Positions 1 to 7,246 of a stretch of DNA of 31,345 nt are shown one piece after another. The notes under the pieces were generated by a model. It did no database searches. It saw only the letters and a program-made list of their open reading frames with translations, and had not been told where the DNA came from. Position 1 is the first letter of the stretch; the number at the start of each line of letters is the position of its first letter. The stretch is from Alphaproteobacteria bacterium (lineage in GTDB: Bacteria > Pseudomonadota > Alphaproteobacteria > Rs-D84), in assembly GCA_013316395.1 (NCBI GenBank), contig WSMU01000006.1, forward strand, positions 1 to 31,345, read 5' to 3'. A program made the position numbers and the translations under genes.

Positions 1-156
1 CCAGAAGGTGCACCACCCGCCGCCGAAGACGCACTAGAATAAGTTCCAGCCCCCCCCCAACGAGCGCACAGACGCCGCACCAAAAGCACCGGACACCGCA
101 GATGCGCACATCACACAAACAACCGCCAATCGTGATATTTGAACTCTACTTTTCAT
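1..156 (-). CDS. partial secreted protein; frame broken at a G9 tract
   Basis: On the minus strand an ATG at 156 follows a purine-rich GAGAGAG ribosome-binding site, like the one before the gene starting at 31301. The first 27 or so codons read as a signal peptide (MKSRVQISRLAVVC..., AVSGAFGAA). The frame then enters a run of nine G (plus-strand C 50-58) and stops at TAG a few codons later (36-34). With one G fewer the frame stays open to the window edge and reads a Gly/Ala/Ser-rich stretch (AGTYSSASSAAGGAPS), which looks like a low-complexity secreted protein. So this is either a phase-variable gene caught in the off state, a pseudogene, or a length error in the tract. The product is not recognised. 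It lies 60 bp downstream of the outer-membrane barrel gene on the same strand. Confidence 0.45.
50..58. repeat. homopolymer C9/G9 tract
   Basis: Nine consecutive C on the plus strand lie just after the signal-peptide codons of the minus-strand ORF starting at 156. A change of one unit decides whether that frame continues. Confidence 0.9.
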
Positions 157-216
157 AACTCTCTCTACACCTACTATGTTACCAATTTTTGCGAATCGAG
201 TCAACACCTTTTCGGG

Positions 217-951
217 TTAAAATTCATATCTGATACCCAAAGAAAACGAGTTATCCAATATCATACCCGTCTTACTTTTAAAGCCGTACGTATTGTCATC
301 GGTATCCTGGAAGTGCAGTTTTAATTCCGCCCCGGTCATACCCGCCAGGCGATAACGCAAATCCAGCACCAGGTTTTCATCCAACTGATGCGTCCAGCCA
401 AACATTAACCCCGCCATAGGCGACAACGCCGTTTTTGTTTTGTCATAGCCATTGAAATAGTCACCGCTTATCTTGTAATTGGACAGTGCGGCACCAACAC
501 CCGCCCCAACATACAGACCGTTTGTAAAATCATAATAGCCGTTTAGCATAATATACGGAATAGACAGCGAAAACTCCGCAACCACATCTTCATCACTAAA
601 ATAGCCCAGATAGCCGCCCTCTAATTCTGCGCGCCAAAAATAATTTATTTTTTTACCCGCCGCAATCGAGCCACCAAAGACAGGTTCAAATGAATATTTA
701 TCCTCGCTATGGTCTTCATCGGCCAAAAAACCACCCGAAACACTGTATTTATTCTTAAAGTTCAACAAGCTAAGCTCCGCACGTCCGGTTATATACCAGC
801 CGTTTTTAGCCTTGTCCTTGTAATTATATGTAACATCATATCCGCCACGACCATCTTTGGCAATATGACTGGGCGAAGCCGGACGAACCGCCGCAAAAGA
901 CGGCGCCGCAACAAGCCCCAACAAAACACTTAAAGATACTAACTTTTTCAT
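217..951 (-). CDS. outer-membrane beta-barrel protein
   Basis: This is a 244-residue protein with a cleavable signal peptide (MKKLVSLSVLLGLVAAPSFA, cleavage near residue 20). It then alternates amphipathic strands rich in Tyr, Gly and Phe and ends in RYEF. A terminal aromatic residue is the usual BAM recognition signal of outer-membrane barrels. Repeated motifs such as GLYVGAGVGAAL and LMFGWTHQLDENLVLDLRYR resemble small OmpW/opacity/OmpA-barrel porin-like proteins (about 8 strands). The start at 951 is preferred over a longer frame because GGAGGGG lies 6-7 bases before the ATG. A promoter at 978-1006 drives it, divergent from pal. The exact family is not certain, and an adhesin or immunogenic surface antigen is also possible. 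Confidence 0.8.
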   Translation of the reverse strand: MKKLVSLSVLLGLVAAPSFAAVRPASPSHIAKDGRGGYDVTYNYKDKAKNGWYITGRAELSLLNFKNKYSVSGGFLADEDHSEDKYSFEPVFGGSIAAGKKINYFWRAELEGGYLGYFSDEDVVAEFSLSIPYIMLNGYYDFTNGLYVGAGVGAALSNYKISGDYFNGYDKTKTALSPMAGLMFGWTHQLDENLVLDLRYRLAGMTGAELKLHFQDTDDNTYGFKSKTGMILDNSFSLGIRYEF

Positions 952-977
952 GAAATACCCCTCCAAATTTTATTCCA

Positions 978-1006
978 AGTATATCACAAAATACGAAAGT
1001 ATCCAA
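978..1006 (-). promoter_or_regulatory. promoter of the outer-membrane barrel gene
   Basis: On the minus strand, TTGGAT (1006-1001), a 17-base spacer and TATACT (983-978) preceded by TG give an extended -10 promoter. The form matches those before the genes at 9454 and 27542. Confidence 0.6.
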
Positions 1007-1022
1007 AAACAAAAATCAGATA

Positions 1023-1054
1023 TTGACACGATTTCTTTTTTTCTGCTAGGTTTT
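1023..1054 (+). promoter_or_regulatory. probable pal promoter
   Basis: TTGACA at 1023-1028 is followed about 18 bases later by TAGGTT with an upstream TG (TGCTAGGTT), an extended -10 candidate. The -35 is strong and the -10 is weak. Confidence 0.4.
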
Positions 1055-1090
1055 TATATGTTCTAATTATTTACGGAAAGAGGTAAAGAT

Positions 1091-1495
1091 ATGAAAAAAT
1101 TTGTGTTTTTATGTACTGCATTAACCGTGGCCGCATGCGGCGGTGCGAAAATGCCATCTAACTTGAATGATGAAAAAGTATTTTTTGCTTTTGACTCGGC
1201 CGAAATAACACCTGAAATGGCAAAAGACCTGCAGGGTCAGTCGCTGTACATGAAAAAGCATCCGGATATAAACGTAACACTGGAAGGCCATTGTGACGAA
1301 CGCGGTTCAACAGAATACAATCTGGCGCTGGGCGCACTGCGCGCGGGAAATGCCGCCCATGTAATGATAAAGGACGGAATTGAACCTTCACGCATAAAAA
1401 CAATATCTTATGGTAAGGAACGTCCGCAGTATTTTGGAACCGGTGAAAAAGTATGGTCGAAAAACCGTAACGCAACAACCCGCGTAGACAAATAA
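1091..1495 (+). CDS. pal: peptidoglycan-associated lipoprotein Pal
   Basis: Pal is the outer-membrane lipoprotein of the Tol-Pal system. It binds peptidoglycan and TolB and supports outer-membrane constriction at division. The 134-residue product has a lipoprotein signal (LTVAAC, lipidated Cys16) and a full OmpA-like domain (about residues 30-130). That domain carries the diagnostic EGHCDERGSTEYN stretch (65-77), ISYGKERP and a terminal NRNATTRVD. The length is slightly under the usual 150-170 because the linker after the lipobox is short. AGAGG precedes the ATG. It is a single-gene unit closed by a terminator at 1502-1524. Unusually, tolB lies 6 kb away on the other strand and no tolQRA is in the window. 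Confidence 0.95.
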   Translation: MKKFVFLCTALTVAACGGAKMPSNLNDEKVFFAFDSAEITPEMAKDLQGQSLYMKKHPDINVTLEGHCDERGSTEYNLALGALRAGNAAHVMIKDGIEPSRIKTISYGKERPQYFGTGEKVWSKNRNATTRVDK

Positions 1496-1501
1496 TCCCA
1501 G

Positions 1502-1524
1502 GCGCCCCAAACGGGGCGCTTTTT
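1502..1524 (+). terminator. pal terminator
   Basis: GCGCCCC (1502-1508) pairs with GGGGCGC (1513-1519) around AAAC and is followed by five T: a rho-independent terminator. Confidence 0.9.
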
Positions 1525-1532
1525 ATGTTTCC

Positions 1533-1561
1533 TTGACCCGAAAATAATTTTTTACTACCAT
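1533..1561 (+). promoter_or_regulatory. leaderless promoter of ftsE
   Basis: TTGACC (1533-1538), a 17-base spacer and TACCAT (1556-1561) are followed by 7 bases and then the ATG at 1569. Transcription should begin at or next to the A of the start codon. No Shine-Dalgarno is visible, so the message is probably leaderless. Confidence 0.55.
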
Positions 1562-1568
1562 CCGAATC

Positions 1569-2354
1569 ATGGAAGACAATACCGCAATATCTTTTGCAAA
1601 CGTGGCCGCCCGGTATGAAGGTGGCGCAGACGTACTAAGCGACGTGTCATTTAACATCAGCGCCGGCGCTTTCTATTTTCTATCTGGCGCATCGGGCGCC
1701 GGTAAGACAACTTTGTTGCGCCTTATATATCAGTTGCACACACCATCTGCAGGCCAGATAAAACTATTTGGCAAGACAACCGCCGAAATATCGCGCGATG
1801 AAATTGCCACACTTCGTCAAAAAATGGCAATAGTATTTCAGGAATACTCGCTGCTGTCGCACTTGACGGTTTTTGATAATGTCGCCCTGCCCCTGCGCGT
1901 ACGCGGCATACCGGAGGCAAAAATAAAAAAGCTGGTGGGCAAGGTGTTAGACTGGGTCGGTCTTGGGAAATATTCGACGACATATCCACGTGCCCTTTCC
2001 GGCGGCCAGCAGCAGCGCGTATCCGTTGCACGCGCCATAATAGTTCAACCGGCAATCTTACTGGCCGACGAACCAACAGGAAATCTGGATGATGAAAACG
2101 CATCGCGCCTGATGGAATTGTTTATTCAAATGAACAAGTTGTTTGGCACTACAATTATCCTGGCGACACATAATAAAAAGCTTATGGATACTTATAAATT
2201 TCCGGTTCTGCATGTAGAAAATCACCGTGTAGGCTTCCTTGGCAAGGCCCCGGCCCCACAAAAGGCAGAGGCGAAAAAAATATGGAAAGGCCCAAAACCG
2301 CAAAACTATTTTGCAGAACTATCAAAACAATTTGACGATATTGGAAACGCATAA
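1569..2354 (+). CDS. ftsE: cell-division ABC ATPase FtsE
   Basis: FtsE is the cytoplasmic ATPase that partners FtsX and couples the divisome to periplasmic peptidoglycan hydrolases. The sequence has Walker A GASGAGKT (40-47), a Q-loop in VFQEYSLL, the ABC signature LSGGQQQR, Walker B ILLADEP and a switch His in ATHNKK. The core matches FtsE/LolD-type ATPases, and the FtsX gene directly following decides the assignment. At 261 residues it is about 35 longer than usual. The extra C-terminal tail is Lys/Pro/Ala-rich (KAPAPQKAEAKK) and is probably cytoplasmic and disordered. It is the first gene of a four-gene operon reaching plsC. No ribosome-binding site is seen, in line with a leaderless transcript. 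Confidence 0.93.
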   Translation: MEDNTAISFANVAARYEGGADVLSDVSFNISAGAFYFLSGASGAGKTTLLRLIYQLHTPSAGQIKLFGKTTAEISRDEIATLRQKMAIVFQEYSLLSHLTVFDNVALPLRVRGIPEAKIKKLVGKVLDWVGLGKYSTTYPRALSGGQQQRVSVARAIIVQPAILLADEPTGNLDDENASRLMELFIQMNKLFGTTIILATHNKKLMDTYKFPVLHVENHRVGFLGKAPAPQKAEAKKIWKGPKPQNYFAELSKQFDDIGNA

Positions 2355-3194
2355 ATGAAAAGACCTGTCGTATTTTCTCTCGTTCGCGAGCAATCTGTGT
2401 TTATGACGGCGATTATGGCACTGCTGACTTTTTTATCCGTAATCGCATTGGGGGCCGCAATCGCAATTGGCACCGGTGTTGCCCGTTGGAATAACCAATG
2501 GGAACTAATGGCCACGGTCCAGGTTATGCCCGGCCAGAAAGTCGATACCACACAAAAAATATTGGATTCGAACAAGGATAAGATAGCATCTGTTAAAAAA
2601 GTATCCGCAGATGAAATGACCGAACTTATGCGCCCTTGGATTTCCAGCGGCGGTGCGGCAATGAAAAACTATCTGCCGGAAATGTACGAAATAAAGCTAA
2701 ACCAAAAATCAGACATGAAGTTCTTTGCGGACCAGTTTGCCGGAAAGGCACGCTTTCTGTCGCATGCATCGGCCCTGGGGGCGGCAACCGGCGCCGGCTG
2801 GCGCATGATTGTGATTGCGGCAATGATACTGGTCTTGGCCCTGGGGGCGATTGGGGTATGCATTTCATTTATCGCACGCAATACGGCGCAGTTGCACCGG
2901 CGCGAGTTGGAAATCCTGAACCAGGTCGGCGCCCGTGACAGCTTTGTTGCTCGCCAAATGCAGATTATTGTTGGAAAAATATCCATTACTGCGGCCGGCA
3001 TGGGCTTTGTTGCGGCGGTACCTATACTGCTGCTGATACTGTCCGCGGCACACAGTGCACGCGTTGGCCTGATGGCAATGATGAGCCTGACCACCATGGC
3101 ATGGTTATTACTGGCGGCACTGCCGATTGCAATAAGTATATTTGCAATATGGATAACACGCCGCACGACATTAAAGATTCTGAAAAACAGCTAA
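2355..3194 (+). CDS. ftsX: cell-division permease-like protein FtsX
   Basis: FtsX is the inner-membrane partner of FtsE. Its periplasmic loop regulates peptidoglycan amidase activators or hydrolases at the septum. The 279-residue protein shows the family topology: one N-terminal membrane segment (about 18-41), a periplasmic domain (about 45-145), then three membrane segments near 150-170, 205-230 and 240-265. The short cytoplasmic turn contains RRELEILNQVGAR, the conserved coupling region. The ATG follows the ftsE stop with no gap and GGAAA lies upstream. The downstream gene starts on the last base of the ftsX stop codon (TAATG), which suggests translational coupling. Confidence 0.9.
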   Translation: MKRPVVFSLVREQSVFMTAIMALLTFLSVIALGAAIAIGTGVARWNNQWELMATVQVMPGQKVDTTQKILDSNKDKIASVKKVSADEMTELMRPWISSGGAAMKNYLPEMYEIKLNQKSDMKFFADQFAGKARFLSHASALGAATGAGWRMIVIAAMILVLALGAIGVCISFIARNTAQLHRRELEILNQVGARDSFVARQMQIIVGKISITAAGMGFVAAVPILLLILSAAHSARVGLMAMMSLTTMAWLLLAALPIAISIFAIWITRRTTLKILKNS

Positions 3195-3703
3195 TGAAGT
3201 TTTTTACCCCCTCTTTTTTAGCCTTTGCTTTGTTCATCATGGGCGGAATGATGTTTAAGTCAATGACCCCCAGTGTATGCGGTACAATCTTGCCGGACGA
3301 CAGCATATTTGTCCTGACCGGGGACGCACGCCGAATTCCTTTTGCGATGCGACAAATGCGAAAATACCCCGATGCGGATTTATATATCATCGGCGCCGGC
3401 GCCCAGGGGTCTTTTGAAATGGCAAAGAAAGTAACCGTCGAATCCGATTCGAAATCAACATACCAAAACGCGATTGCAATTCGCAGCATTGCACAAACAA
3501 CGGGCCTGGATAGGATTGTTATCATAACCACCGAAGACCATATGAATCGTGCCCAATATCTTATACGGCATGAACTGCCTGATGTGGAGGTGGTTCCATG
3601 CCCTGTTCGTCTAACCGACATGCCGGCGACAAAAAGACTTGAACGATGGACCACGGAATATATAAAATATATTGTTACAATGTTTGGAATAAAGGAAGGA
3701 TAA
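3194..3703 (+). CDS. YdcF/SanA-like DUF218 membrane protein
   Basis: This 169-residue protein has one N-terminal membrane segment (FLAFALFIMGGMMF) and a DUF218 domain. Visible family features are FVLTGDARRIPFAM (nucleotide-binding-like loop), YIIGAGAQGSF, the acidic ESDSKSTYQNA segment and VIITTEDHMNRA. DUF218 proteins (YdcF, SanA, ElyC) face the periplasm and are linked to envelope integrity; the reaction is not established for this branch. The start at 3194 is chosen because its A overlaps the ftsX stop. A longer frame from 3149 would overlap ftsX by 46 bases. The ftsE-ftsX-DUF218-plsC order is common in alphaproteobacteria. Confidence 0.82.
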   Translation: MKFFTPSFLAFALFIMGGMMFKSMTPSVCGTILPDDSIFVLTGDARRIPFAMRQMRKYPDADLYIIGAGAQGSFEMAKKVTVESDSKSTYQNAIAIRSIAQTTGLDRIVIITTEDHMNRAQYLIRHELPDVEVVPCPVRLTDMPATKRLERWTTEYIKYIVTMFGIKEG

Positions 3704-3709
3704 AGAAAC

Positions 3710-4417
3710 ATGTTACGAACAATCGTATTTAAAATCATTTTGGCGATATATTTCTTGCTATGGTCGCCGCTGTTGCTGATTGGCCTGGTAAACAAGCGCC
3801 TGAATAATTTCTTCGTTTTAACCGATGCGCGTGGCGTACTGCTGCTGGCGCGTTGGATTGCAGGAATAAAATATAAGATAAACTATCCCCTGACCGAAGA
3901 AAACGGCGTACCGGTAAAGCCCAATGAAAACATTCGCCTGGACGGCAAGGCGATAATAGCTGCCAAGCACATGTCTATTCTGGAAATCGCAATATTAGCT
4001 ACAAATATTCCCAACGCATTCTTTATTATAAAGCGCGAACTGCTGTGGATACCTATTTACGGATGGGCTTTTTGGCGCATGGGCCTGCAGCCTGTAAATC
4101 GCACACGTGGAAAAACAAATATGAACAAGCTGGCGAACGCTGTTGCGAAAAAGATTATGAATGGTCAGGTTCTGATTATATTCCCAGAAGGCACACGCGT
4201 AAAGCCCGGCGCACGCCCAGCCCTGAAGCGCGGCCTGCTTTATTTAGCACACCAGCTAAAGCTGCCTATTATGCCGGTTGGGACAGATGCGGGCATATAC
4301 TGGCCAAAGCATGGAAAAATGCGCCCCGGAACTGCTAATGTTTACTTTGAGCCCCTGCTGCCGTGCAATGCATCACTGGATGAAATTCGTGACGCAATAA
4401 ATCAGCACAGCGCATAA
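3710..4417 (+). CDS. plsC: 1-acyl-sn-glycerol-3-phosphate acyltransferase
   Basis: PlsC acylates lysophosphatidic acid to phosphatidic acid at the inner membrane, the second step of phospholipid synthesis. The 235-residue protein has an N-terminal membrane segment (IILAIYFLLWSPLLLIG). It has motif I as HMSILE, the HX4E variant typical of alphaproteobacteria in place of HX4D, then RELLWIPIYGW (motif II), FPEGTR (motif III) and IMPVGTDAG (motif IV). AGGAAGG precedes the ATG and the gap from the previous stop is 6 bp. It is the last gene of the ftsE operon, followed by a terminator at 4427-4446. Confidence 0.93.
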   Translation: MLRTIVFKIILAIYFLLWSPLLLIGLVNKRLNNFFVLTDARGVLLLARWIAGIKYKINYPLTEENGVPVKPNENIRLDGKAIIAAKHMSILEIAILATNIPNAFFIIKRELLWIPIYGWAFWRMGLQPVNRTRGKTNMNKLANAVAKKIMNGQVLIIFPEGTRVKPGARPALKRGLLYLAHQLKLPIMPVGTDAGIYWPKHGKMRPGTANVYFEPLLPCNASLDEIRDAINQHSA

Positions 4418-4426
4418 AAAAATCAA

Positions 4427-4446
4427 ACGCCCAAATGGGCGTTTTA
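4427..4446 (+). terminator. terminator of the ftsE-plsC operon
   Basis: ACGCCC (4427-4432) pairs with GGGCGT (4437-4442) around AAAT and is followed by a T-rich stretch. Confidence 0.8.
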
Positions 4447-4484
4447 TCTTTTGTATTTACTATAAAAAACAACGCTATACCTGT

Positions 4485-4599
4485 TGCCTAAAAAAAACGG
4501 TCAATTAAATTAGGCATATATTTTCCTACTAATATTAGCCCCCACCGCGACCTTAAGTCAATTCAAAAATATGCCAAAAAAAGGACCGTTTTCCTGGCA
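4485..4599. repeat. nested imperfect inverted repeat, about 115 bp
   Basis: Outer arms: TGCC...AAAACGGTC (4485-4502) and GACCGTTTT...GGCA (4584-4599). Inner arms: GGCATATATTTT (4513-4524) and AAAAATATGCC (4565-4575). The 40-base centre is unpaired. The arms nest, so the region could form one long hairpin or be a MITE-like relic with terminal inverted repeats. It lies between the plsC terminator and the Cys-rich secreted gene at 4636. I see no ORF in it. Confidence 0.6.
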
Positions 4600-4635
4600 G
4601 TTTTGTGCATATCTTTTCAGCACAAGAGGGAATTT

Positions 4636-5385
4636 ATGACATTTCAACACAGATTTTATTTACTTGTTGCAACACTTGCATTTTATACATCAATAGGGGG
4701 AGCCCATGCAAACGACATCGGCTATGTACTTACCGAAATATTAACCAATGATACATACTGCGCATCCCCCCAAGGTGGTGATGGCGACCAACCATGCCAG
4801 GTATGCGTTCCGGCCAGAATCGCCAACGACAGATGCAACTATAACAGTGAATGCATAGCACAGTGGATGTCCGACAATAACATATGCAATGACAATGTAT
4901 GTAACGCATATAAAGGCTCTAAGGATTTAAGATTTGGCGGCGCATATGGAAAAGCTCCTACTGGTGAATATGTAGTTTGCGATGATTATAACGGCTGGAC
5001 GTATTCTGCAACAAAACCGGATGAGCCGAATCAAACCTATTGCTCCGATTACCATGACGCAAACCATGGCCACCTTATAAATTGCTGTGACTTTGATTCC
5101 AGTGCTGGGATCGGCGGCTCTTGGTGCCCCAGCGGTCTTGACCGCGAATACTGCGACAAAGGATATTACGGGGGATTTAGAAATTGTGCAAAATGTCCAG
5201 ACGGTCCCAATTACGTTACTGGCAGTATTAAAGATTATATCAATGAAGGTCCAATACCGGGTATGTCCAATGAATCTGGGAACTATTCTAAAACAAAATG
5301 CTATATTCCAACATTAGGGGGTTCTGAACACTACATGGACAATACGGGCCAATATGTTTTTACAAGCAACTGTTACTGGAGCTAA
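4636..5385 (+). CDS. secreted cysteine-rich protein, unknown function
   Basis: The 249-residue product has a signal peptide (LLVATLAFYTSIGGAHA, cleavage near residue 25). The mature chain holds about 20 Cys, often in pairs or CxxC spacing (CQVCVPARIANDRC, CNDNVC, INCCDF, CAKCPDG), plus many Asn, Tyr and Gly. This implies a disulfide-bonded periplasmic or extracellular protein. It has no recognised domain. The start at 4636 has GAGGG five bases upstream; a longer frame from 4603 lacks a site. The style is like the larger Cys-rich protein at 25956-27542, and they may serve the same surface role. No enzyme motif is visible. Confidence 0.75.
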   Translation: MTFQHRFYLLVATLAFYTSIGGAHANDIGYVLTEILTNDTYCASPQGGDGDQPCQVCVPARIANDRCNYNSECIAQWMSDNNICNDNVCNAYKGSKDLRFGGAYGKAPTGEYVVCDDYNGWTYSATKPDEPNQTYCSDYHDANHGHLINCCDFDSSAGIGGSWCPSGLDREYCDKGYYGGFRNCAKCPDGPNYVTGSIKDYINEGPIPGMSNESGNYSKTKCYIPTLGGSEHYMDNTGQYVFTSNCYWS

Positions 5386-5432
5386 GTTCCCATCCGAGGC
5401 ACCTCAGCATACATCGGCTTTGATTGCGAAAC

Positions 5433-6431
5433 ATGAAAAAATGCCGGGATAAGCGACAGAAAAAACGAAACTATATGCAAATGCAAAATAACCCCGACCT
5501 GATTTCATACATATCAGAATTTTACCGCACAACGGATACAAAGCTAAACCATTTAACAAAGCAGATAGAACTGCTGAAAAAGCATATCACGCTGCTATAC
5601 GCCCTGCGCACGGATATAGCTGATATTCCACCTGCGACCGGCCATCTGAAAATGAAACAGCAAGGCTGCCTAAAACTGCTGTTGCTAATAGACCAGGTGC
5701 TGCGCGATGCCGGCATTGAATATTTCCTGGGATACGGAACACTGTTGGGGGCGGCGCGCAGCGGTGATTTTATTCCATGGGACGACGATATAGACATCTG
5801 TTTAATGCGCGCGGACTTTCACCGCGCAACAGACATTTTATCCCAGCGATTTAACCATGACGACTTTTTCACTACAAGGGGCCTAAGCGGCGGAATATTT
5901 AAAGTTTTATTCACAAAAAAAATCTGTGTTGACCTGTTTCCATGGGATACATATCATACCCGAATGGAAACGGAAGACCAACGCACGGAATTTATAAACA
6001 CATACATCCGCGCAATGGATACCGCCCGCCAGTTGGAGGCGGACCAGCGCACACTAGCCGATAATCCCGGTGCGATTGTATCGTCAATTTATGAAAACTA
6101 TTCGCAAATTAGCAACGATATTATAATGCAGGGGCTGCCACCCGATTTCCAGCATGGCGATATATTTGAAGGCATCGACTGGCAGACATTTCCGGAGCGT
6201 GTGGGACGCTTTTACCACGCCAGCCCTTTTCACCGTGAATGGATTTTTCCACTGGGCCAGATAAAATTCTGCGGCCACATGTTCCCTGCCCCAAATAATG
6301 TTGACGCCGTTCTTACAACACGCTTCGGCGATTGGCACACTCTCCGGCCAGATTTTTCCCGCCACACCAATCCCCCGCTGTCTTACGAAGAAATCGCAAG
6401 CATACGCAAATTCATAGATACACAACAATGA
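5433..6431 (+). CDS. LicD-family phosphotransferase
   Basis: LicD proteins are nucleotidyltransferase-fold enzymes that move a phospho-alcohol group (classically phosphocholine) from a CDP-activated donor onto surface sugars. Fukutin, of the same superfamily, transfers ribitol-phosphate. The core signature is clear: YFLGYGTLLGAARSGDF followed by IPWDDDIDI, which carries the metal-binding Asp residues, and later VDLFPWD. The N-terminal 80 residues are a coiled-coil-like helix (LNHLTKQIELLKKHITLLY). The 332-residue start at 5433 is uncertain; an ATG at 5475 is also possible and neither has a good ribosome site. The stop overlaps the next start as ATGA, so it is coupled to the cytidylyltransferase gene, which probably makes its donor. 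Confidence 0.85.
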   Translation: MKKCRDKRQKKRNYMQMQNNPDLISYISEFYRTTDTKLNHLTKQIELLKKHITLLYALRTDIADIPPATGHLKMKQQGCLKLLLLIDQVLRDAGIEYFLGYGTLLGAARSGDFIPWDDDIDICLMRADFHRATDILSQRFNHDDFFTTRGLSGGIFKVLFTKKICVDLFPWDTYHTRMETEDQRTEFINTYIRAMDTARQLEADQRTLADNPGAIVSSIYENYSQISNDIIMQGLPPDFQHGDIFEGIDWQTFPERVGRFYHASPFHREWIFPLGQIKFCGHMFPAPNNVDAVLTTRFGDWHTLRPDFSRHTNPPLSYEEIASIRKFIDTQQ

Positions 6432-6817
6432 AACGCATTATAACATACGGAACCTTTGACACTTTTCATTGGGGGCACATGGAGCTGCTGCGCCGTGCAC
6501 GTGAAATGGGTGACTGGCTGGCGGTGGGCCTGTCAACAGATGAATTTAATACAATAAAAGGCAAGCGCGCCTACCTACCATATAAACGCCGCCTGGAAAT
6601 ATTGCAGGCTATAAAATATGTTGACTTGGTGTTTGCTGAAAACGACTGGGGTCAAAAGCGTGATGATATAATTAAATATAACATAGACACACTTGTTATG
6701 GGCGACGACTGGCAGGGGCACTTTGACACACTGGCCGATGTATGCAGCGTTGTATATCTAACACGCACCAAAGACATCAGCAGCACATTGATAAAGCACA
6801 CATTGGAAAAGCAATAA
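6428..6817 (+). CDS. glycerol-3-phosphate cytidylyltransferase-like (TagD family)
   Basis: The 129-residue protein is a compact class of the HxGH nucleotidyltransferase fold, the same length as Bacillus TagD. It shows TYGTFDTFHWGH (HxGH at 14-17), the mid motif YVDLVFAENDWGQK, VMGDDWQGHFD and a closing RTKDISST in place of the family RTxGISTT. Members use CTP to make CDP-glycerol (TagD) or related CDP-alcohols such as CDP-ribitol or CDP-choline. The substrate cannot be fixed from sequence, but CDP-glycerol is the best guess. Its start overlaps the licD-like stop by four bases, so the two probably form a donor-plus-transferase module for a surface glycan. Confidence 0.85.
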   Translation: MKRIITYGTFDTFHWGHMELLRRAREMGDWLAVGLSTDEFNTIKGKRAYLPYKRRLEILQAIKYVDLVFAENDWGQKRDDIIKYNIDTLVMGDDWQGHFDTLADVCSVVYLTRTKDISSTLIKHTLEKQ

Positions 6818-6821
6818 AAAC

Positions 6822-7232
6822 CTAATCGCACCAGCCCATGCGATGTCCACCGGAATACGGCCGCCCCAGCTTTTCTGAAATCAATATCTCGCCCACATCA
6901 CGGCCGACGGCATCTTTAACATAGGCATCAATACGCCCCAGATATTTATCATCCTTGATTTTATACAGTTCCACAACCGACCCCACAGGAATCAATGCCG
7001 CCAGCCGGTCGCGCGCCATGTTGGCACGCGTAATCTCAGACTCGCATTCACCGTGAATTTCCGGTGTATCAACATTCATCAAGCGTACCCGGACAGAGAT
7101 TTTTATGTCATCTTCCAAATTAACATAGGCGGCAAAAGTATCGCCATCGAAAATATAATCAACAGTTGCCGGCACGGCGCGGACCATTGTCGGTAACAGA
7201 ACAAGAAGCAATACCGATAATACTTTTTTCAT
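6822..7232 (-). CDS. secreted thermonuclease-family nuclease
   Basis: The 136-residue product has a signal peptide (MKKVLSVLLLVLLPTMVRA) followed by a staphylococcal-nuclease (SNase) domain. Typical elements are YIFDGDTF (Ca-binding Asp), VRLMNVDTPEIHGEC (catalytic Arg and Glu region), an Ala/Arg-rich helix and DKYLGRIDAYV, with the second catalytic Arg. Members cleave DNA and RNA phosphodiesters outside the cytoplasm. The ATG at 7232 is used; an upstream TTG is possible but has no benefit. It starts 15 bases after the tolB stop and is likely cotranscribed with it. The end of the domain is short but complete enough for activity. It faces the licD/tagD-like pair tail to tail. Confidence 0.87.
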   Translation of the reverse strand: MKKVLSVLLLVLLPTMVRAVPATVDYIFDGDTFAAYVNLEDDIKISVRVRLMNVDTPEIHGECESEITRANMARDRLAALIPVGSVVELYKIKDDKYLGRIDAYVKDAVGRDVGEILISEKLGRPYSGGHRMGWCD

Positions 7233-7246
7233 CCGCAATTAACGCA

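Noticed and set aside
1..42. Plus-strand frame open from the window edge and ending TAA at 40-42 (PEGAPPAAEDALE)
   Set aside because: It is short and Ala/Pro-rich, as expected opposite a Gly/Ala/Ser-rich minus-strand frame. The minus-strand reading has a ribosome site and signal peptide.
3149..3193. Longer start for the DUF218 gene
   Set aside because: It would overlap ftsX by 46 bases, whereas the TAATG junction at 3192-3196 is a typical coupled start.
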